Positions 58,763-64,000 of a stretch of DNA of 64,000 nt are shown piece after piece. The notes beneath the pieces were generated by a model that was not told the origin of the DNA, ran no database searches, and worked only from the letters and a program-made list of their open reading frames with translations. A program made the translations under genes and the position numbers. The number at the start of each line of letters is the position of its first letter. Positions within the stretch are counted from its first letter, which is position 1. The stretch is taken from positions 99,501-163,500 of the forward strand of contig VCAZ01000253.1 of the NCBI GenBank assembly GCA_005784505.1, written 5' to 3'. This DNA comes from Bagarius yarrelli. Lineage: Eukaryota > Chordata > Actinopteri > Siluriformes > Sisoridae.

Positions 58763-60379
58763 GATCGTTATCATCGGACGTGCTAATATTAAGCAGATTT
58801 TGTAAGACACTGAGACTCTGTTGGATTTGAGAGTAAACTGAACACTGATATCAGGACTTCTGACGCCAGCGACAGTTCGTCACTACACTAATGAGTTTAT
58901 TCTTCCTCTTGTTTTATTAGCGGTTTGGGAAGGATTGGGTTAATTGCTAGTGAACATTCTGACTATGACTCACTGGTGGTGGTTATTATTACCCGGCAGG
59001 CGCAGAAATGTTATTATAAGTGTGTGTAAATGGTGTGTACTATGGTGGGGTTTAATGCCCATCTTTAGCTGTACAGCTTTTTTTGCTGCCACTGACATCA
59101 CATCAGGTGCAGAGAGTTCAATCAAGTCACCAATATAATCATTTCAATAATTCCGCTGTTTATATCAATCGGATTCAGATTGTAGTACTAATATTGTCCA
59201 CAAGAGGGGGACAAAGAGAAAACAATAAAAACAGCTATAAACGCCACGAGTTACGTCCAGCTGGGACTGGGTTGAGAACGGTCCAATCACATGAGGCCAA
59301 AAATGTAAAAACAATATTTATTTGCCAACAGTGAAAGTGGGAGGGTTTGGATAGAATTTGGAACAAGCCAAGCAGAGCTCATCCTCCAATCACACACTTA
59401 TAAACGTTCACGGGTCGCCATATGCAGCTGTTTGATTTTTTTAAAAACCTAATAATTCGACTGAAAGTGGAATAGAACGAATAAATGCTATTTTTTTACT
59501 TTAGTACAGTAATTAGCTATCTACTCTGGTGATGGTGGTGGTGGTGTGTGTGTGGGGGGTGGTGTTTCCTGTAGATTTTCTAAGAATAACATGTAGTACA
59601 AAAATCGCAGGTTTGTTCTTTTCTGAAAGTTGTGAAGTTCAGCTCAGTTTCTGAGTCCCGACAGTTCAGCTTTATCCTCCAGGACAAAAATCAGAAAGGT
59701 GTTGGACCTCTCGCTGGTTTTTCGTCTTCATTATTTCCAACACTGCACCTGTTCTCATCATGTTCTCAGTCCAGAAGGTCCATCAGAAAGCTGCTCTTCC
59801 CTCCTACACCTGCTTCCCAGGTCACGTTTTCACTTCCTGTTATTATTTCACTGCTGCTGTAAACAGATGATCCGACGCAGACGAGATTCTGGCTGAATGA
59901 TTAGAATCCACTGGGTTTTTGGTCCTGTTGTTCTCTCTGTCTCCAGCAGTCAGACTGTAGAGTGAGATGGATCATCGTTCAGCGCTGAAGATACCTTGTG
60001 CTAATCCCACACTCCTCACACCGTTACTGTTTCCCACGTTTTCGGAGGAGAAGAAGGGGGGATGGGGGGTATTGACAATCTCATTCATGGGTTTATCAGT
60101 GGAAGAGCCTCAGCAGGAGCCATCAAATGAATCAATGAAGTCTTTTAACAATAAGAGGCTCTGAAAGAGGAAATTGACTGCTGAGGCGAGGCGGCGAGTC
60201 GCAGCTCCTGATTGATCCGGTCCCGGGAGCTGATGTGGTTTCGGACCTTCAGGTGTTTCCTTTCCCACTATTTCATTTATCCACATGACCTGCAATGTGG
60301 GCGGAGCTTCTGGTTTACGGTTCTACTATACAAATCGCAGGTTTTTATTAATGCCCTCTTTTTATTACTACAATAAACT
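58763..60379. other. Unique DNA, no gene found
   Basis: A short GGT/GT-rich stretch (GTGATGGTGGTGGTGGTGTG) lies at 59529-59548. Short frames in 59600-60160 have no domain. No known repeat was recognised. Confidence 0.4.
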
Positions 60380-60475
60380 CTGGTGATCAGAAGATTGTGG
60401 GTTCGACTCCCAGTACCAGAAAGATGCCACTGCTGGGCCCCTTAGCACGGCCCTTAAGTGCTTAGCTGTTTAAGT
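60380..60475 (+). mobile_element. tRNA-derived SINE, head to core
   Basis: GGGTTCGACTCCCAGTACC is a good B box at about 60400. GCCACTGCTGGGCCCCTTAG and AGTGCTTAGCTGTTTAAG follow. The tail is missing. Confidence 0.7.
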
Positions 60476-60755
60476 TGTTTCTTATATTTTAGTAAATTTA
60501 AAGTAATTACCTTAAATTTACATCGAATTTAATTAGAAAAAGAGAAATTAAACAGAGAAAAAATGGATTTGATAAAATTGTAGTTTTGATTAGATTAGAA
60601 AGGGTTAAATTCAATTCAATTCAATCAGATTAGGTTAAGAAAAATTAGATTAGATTAGATATAAGATTGGACGGATGTAGTTTATGTTGGGTTAAAATAA
60701 GATGAGATAAAATATTAGAATATAATAGTAAATAATATAAGCGTAGATTCCATTG
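60476..60755. other. A/T-rich DNA with ATTAGATT words
   Basis: AATTCAATTCAATTCAATCA at 60609-60628 and AGATTAGATTAGAT at 60644-60660 form short pentamer tracts. No gene was seen. Confidence 0.5.
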
Positions 60756-62848
60756 GAGTGTTAGTTAAGTGTTAGTGAATTGTTAGTTATATGTTAGTTA
60801 AATTTTTAATTAAATGTTAGTTAGTTGAGTGTTAAAATGAGTGTTAGTTAAGTGTTAGTGAATTGTTAGTTAAGTGTTAGTTAAGTGTTAGTGAATTGTT
60901 AGTTAAGTGTTAGTTAAGTGTTAGTTAAGTGTTAGTTAAATTTTAATTAAATGTTAGTTAGTTGAGTGTTTTAAATGAGTGTTAGTTAAGTGTAGTGAAT
61001 TGTTAGTTAAGTGTTAGTTGAGTGTTAGTGAATTGTTAGTGAATTGTTAGTTAAGCGTTAGTTAAGTGTTAGTGAATTGTTAGTTGAGTGTTAGTTGAGT
61101 GTTAGTGAAGTGTTAGTTGAGTGTTAGTTAAGTGTTAGTGTTAGTTAAGTGTTAGTTGAGTGTTAGTTAAGTGTTAGTGAGTTGTTAGTGTTAGTTAGTT
61201 GAGTTAGTGTTAGTTGAGTGTTAGTGAGTTGTTAGTGTGTTAATTGTTAGTTTAAGTGTTAGTTTTAGTTTGAGTGTAGTTAGTGTTGTTAGTGTGAATT
61301 GTAGTTAAGCTTAGTTTGAGTGTTTTATTGTTAGTTGAGTGTTAGTTGAGTGTTGTTAGTGAATGTTAGTTGAAGTTAGTTAGTTTAGTGAGTGTTAGTT
61401 AAGCGTGTTAGTTAGTTGTTAGTTGTTAGTGGTTAGTTAAGTGTTAGTTGAGTGTTAGTTGAGTGTTAGTGAGTGTTAGTGTTAGTTGAGTGTTAGTTAA
61501 GGTTCGTTAGTTAGTGAAGTGTTAGTGAATTGTTAGTTAAGTGTTAGTTTAAATGAGTGTTAGTTGTAGTTGTTAGTGAGTTAGTTGAATGTTTAGTTAG
61601 TGAATTGTTAGTTAATGTGTTAAATGTTAGTTAAGTGTTAGTGAATTGTTAGTTGAGTGTTTGAGTTGAGTGTTAGTGAATTGTTAGTTAAGTGTTAGTT
61701 AAGTGTTACTGTTAAATTGTTAGTTAAGTATTAGTTGTGTTAGTGAATTGTTAGTTAAGCAGTTGAGTTGAGTGTTAGTTAAGTGTTAGTTAGTTGAATG
61801 TTAGTTAAGTGTTAGTGAATGTTAGTTTGTTAGTTAGTGTGAGTTGTTAGTTATTTAGTGTTAGTGTGTTAGTATTGTTAGTTAGTGAGCATTAGTTGAG
61901 TGTTAGTAAAGTGTTAGTGACTTGTTAGTGTTAGTGAGTGATTGTTTAGTTAAGTGTTAGTTAAGTGTTAGTTATATGTTAGTTAAATTTTAATTAAATG
62001 TTAGTTAGTTGAGTGTTAAATGAGTGTTAGTTAAGTGTTAGTGAATGTTAGTGATTGTTAGTTAAGTGTCAGTTGAGTGTTAGTGAATTGTTAGTGAAAT
62101 TGTTAGTTAAGTGTTAGTTGAGTGTTAGTGAATTGTTAGTTGAATTGTTAATTAAGTGTTAGTTAAGTGTTAGTTATATGTTAGTTGAGTGTTAGTTGAG
62201 TGTTAGTGAATTGTTTAGTTAGTTAGTTGAGTGTTAGTTAAGTGTTAAAGTGTTAGTTGAGTGTTAGTTAAGTGTTAGTTGAGTGTTAGTTAAGTGTTAG
62301 TTGAAGTGTTAGTGAATTGTTAGTTAAGTGTTAGTTGAGTGTTAGTTGAGTGTGTTAGTGAATTGGTTAGTTGTTGAAGTTAAGTGTTAGTGAATTGTTA
62401 GTGAAGTGTTAGTTAGAATGTTAGTGAGTGTTAGTGAATTGTTAGTTAAGTGTTAGTTAAGTGTTAGTGAATTGTTAGTTGAGTGTTAGTTAAGTGTTAG
62501 TGAATTGTTAGTTAAGCGTTAGTTGAGTGTTAGTTAAGTGTTAGTTAAGTGTTAGTTAGTTGAGTGTTAGTGAATTGTTAGTTGAGTGTTAGTTAAATGT
62601 GTTAATTGTTTAAGTGAGTTAGTTAAGTGAGTATTGGTTAGTTAAGTGTTAGTGAATTGTTAGTTCAGTTAAGTGTTAGTGTTAGTGAAGTGTTAGTGAA
62701 GGTTTAGTTAAGTGTAAGTGTTAGTGTTAAATTGTTAGTTGAGTGTTAGTGAATTGTTAGTTAAGTGTTAGTTGAATGTTGTTAGTTAAGTGTTAGTTAA
62801 GTGTTAGTGAGTGTTAGTTGTTAGTGTTAGTGTTAGTGTTAGTGAATT
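60756..62848. repeat. 11-bp satellite-like minisatellite, 2.1 kb
   Basis: Three main variants of one 11-bp unit alternate: GTTAGTTAAGT, GTTAGTGAATT and GTTAGTTGAGT. A longer block containing TTTTAATTAAATGTTAGTTA recurs at about 60782-60870, 60931-60990 and 61968-62040, so some of the array grew by block duplication. Many units have lost or gained one to four bases. The DNA is G/T-rich on the plus strand and non-coding. Confidence 0.92.
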
Positions 62849-63115
62849 TGATTGTCTGATTGTGTAAAAAGGAAAAACTAATTCTGACTTTAAAACTGAT
62901 TCTAGCTGAAATCAGGTCTTTCGGCTGTAACAGAATTCAGGGACGAGTTTTTGTTTGTTCGTCTTTCAGGAAAAAAATAAATTGAATAAATAAAACTAAA
63001 AAAACCAATCCGTGTCGAACAGCTCGAGCAAATTCATAAGCGTCTCCTGCGTCTCACATGTCCCGCTGCTCATTTCTTTCCTGATAAAACAGAAAGAAGT
63101 CAAATTTGTGTTGAG
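62849..63115. other. Unique DNA with a weak minus-strand exon candidate
   Basis: On the minus strand, a pyrimidine tract and TTTTATCAG (plus 63081-63089) precede a frame reading MSSGTCETQETLMNLLELFD over 63014-63073. It ends at a stop shortly after. No domain was recognised. Confidence 0.25.
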
Positions 63116-63123
63116 GCAAAAGA

Positions 63124-63141
63124 ACACACACACACACACAC

Positions 63142-63214
<73 letters not shown>
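63124..63214. repeat. (CA)n joined to (TA)n microsatellite
   Basis: CA units at 63124-63143 are followed, after CCC, by about 34 TA units at 63146-63214. Ile-Tyr and Val-Cys frames here are artefacts. Confidence 0.96.
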
Positions 63215-63216
<2 letters not shown>

Positions 63217-63639
63217 TATATACACAGAACACACACAACAACAACAACAGTATTATATGAAGTAATAATCGTTTACACTCCTGCCCTCTGTAGCCGCTTT
63301 TCACTGCGAGGTTTTTACTGCAGATTTTGTATCTAATAACGGCTGCACGGCCTTCTGGGAAATAAACGACAACAACTCCGGAACGCAGGACAAGAAAATT
63401 AAAACCAGGTCAATTAAACCCGCTAATCAATATGCAAAAGTGTTGGTTCATTTTTAATAAGCGCGAGGAGACGATATGGGCTGCGATGACTCGAGCGGGT
63501 GGAAGGCAGAGACACAAGTGTGTATGGTCTCTTACACACACACAGAAACACACACAGAAACACACACACGTCACAACATCACAATGTCGCATATCACGCA
63601 GAGGTTCTACAGGCTTCACTCAGCAAGATGAAGTGAGGA
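63215..63639. other. Unique DNA with CA-rich words
   Basis: CACACACAGAAACACACACAG-type words lie at 63535-63569. The rest has no recognisable gene or transposon. Confidence 0.45.
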
Positions 63640-63768
63640 AGTGGGAGCTCAGTGGTTCAGGTGTTACACTGCTTAACAGAAGGTTGTGGGTTTCGATCCC
63701 CAGCACCACCAAACTAAATCAAATAAATGTAAGTCGCTCTGGATAAAGATGTCTACCAAACGTCAGAA
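63640..63768 (+). mobile_element. tRNA-derived SINE with internal deletion
   Basis: The head GGGAGCTCAGTGGTTCAGGT has an A-box-like start. A B box GGTTTCGATCCC lies at about 63689-63700 (one base longer than consensus), then CAGCACCACCAAACTAAATC passes directly to the tail ATGTAAGTCGCTCTGGATAA. The usual GGGCCC core is missing. Confidence 0.75.
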
Positions 63769-64000
63769 ATCTGATTGGTCAGAAATATTTACATCAATGT
63801 AATCTGATTGGTCAGTGTTGATTCATTTATTGTTTTTAAATAAATCACGTTTTTTCTAAAAAATTGTCTTTACTGTCAAGCAGGAAATTTATCAAAAAAT
63901 CCTTTTTGTGTTTAATCATCAGTTCGCATCCGAATTTCAGGTTGTTTTTTTGGATAGTCAGAATTTTTTCTTTTCTTTTCCGTCTCTCTATATTTTGAGT
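63769..64000. other. Unique AT-rich DNA
   Basis: AATCTGATTGGTCAGAAAT at 63767-63785 is partly repeated at 63801-63815 (ATCTGATTGGTCAGT). No gene was recognised. Confidence 0.45.

Overview
This window looks like vertebrate, almost certainly teleost fish, nuclear DNA, and probably comes from an otophysan (catfish or characin type); that last step is inference from repeat style. The support is a very high density of (CA)n, (GA)n and (TA)n microsatellites, many tRNA-derived SINE relics with a 'GTCGCTCTGGATAAG' type tail, a decayed Tc1 element of the common fish type, a 5'-truncated LINE, a DIRS-like retrotransposon relic and (ATGG)n-tailed retroposons. There are no operons, ribosome binding sites, prophage genes or other prokaryotic features. 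I found no complete host gene. The long open frames in the window are translations of simple repeats or relics of transposons, and three weak exon candidates are reported only as hypotheses.

Layout: 1-8.3 kb holds mostly unique AT-rich DNA with a Tc1 relic (about 0.96-1.99 kb), one copy of an unnamed dispersed family (2.94-3.19 kb), a GATGGA-type array (5.29-5.86 kb) and a SINE (6.45 kb). 8.3-13.5 kb has a retroposon tail and then a microsatellite jungle of GA, GT, CA and ACAG arrays. 13.5-20.1 kb is unique DNA with an (ATGG)n-tailed element and two SINEs. 20.1-22.2 kb joins a 25-bp minisatellite, a LINE reverse transcriptase relic, a SINE and the second copy of the unnamed family. 22.2-30.6 kb is unique DNA, some of it CpG-containing and non-repetitive, plus CAAT, ATCC and TTACAG low-complexity tracts. 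31-33 kb is pyrimidine-rich. 34-35.8 kb is a short non-autonomous transposon split by a 1.2-kb, 17-bp minisatellite. 37.6-38.4 kb is a SINE cluster. 42.3 and 45.6 kb hold further copies of the 34-kb element, the latter beside a DIRS-like relic. 47.0-48.3 kb is a nested transposon mosaic. 52.4-53.7 kb is a CT tract followed by a 24-bp minisatellite that is open in frame on both strands. 60.76-62.85 kb is a 2.1-kb, 11-bp satellite-like array with higher-order blocks.

No genes cooperate here. The biology is that of an intergenic or intronic repeat landscape. The most interesting signals are the four minisatellites, a 26-bp imperfect hairpin at about 36.0 kb, the unnamed dispersed families recovered by comparing the window with itself, and several complex non-repetitive islands that could be conserved non-coding elements. 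Several tandem arrays show frequent small indels, which may partly reflect long-read assembly error.
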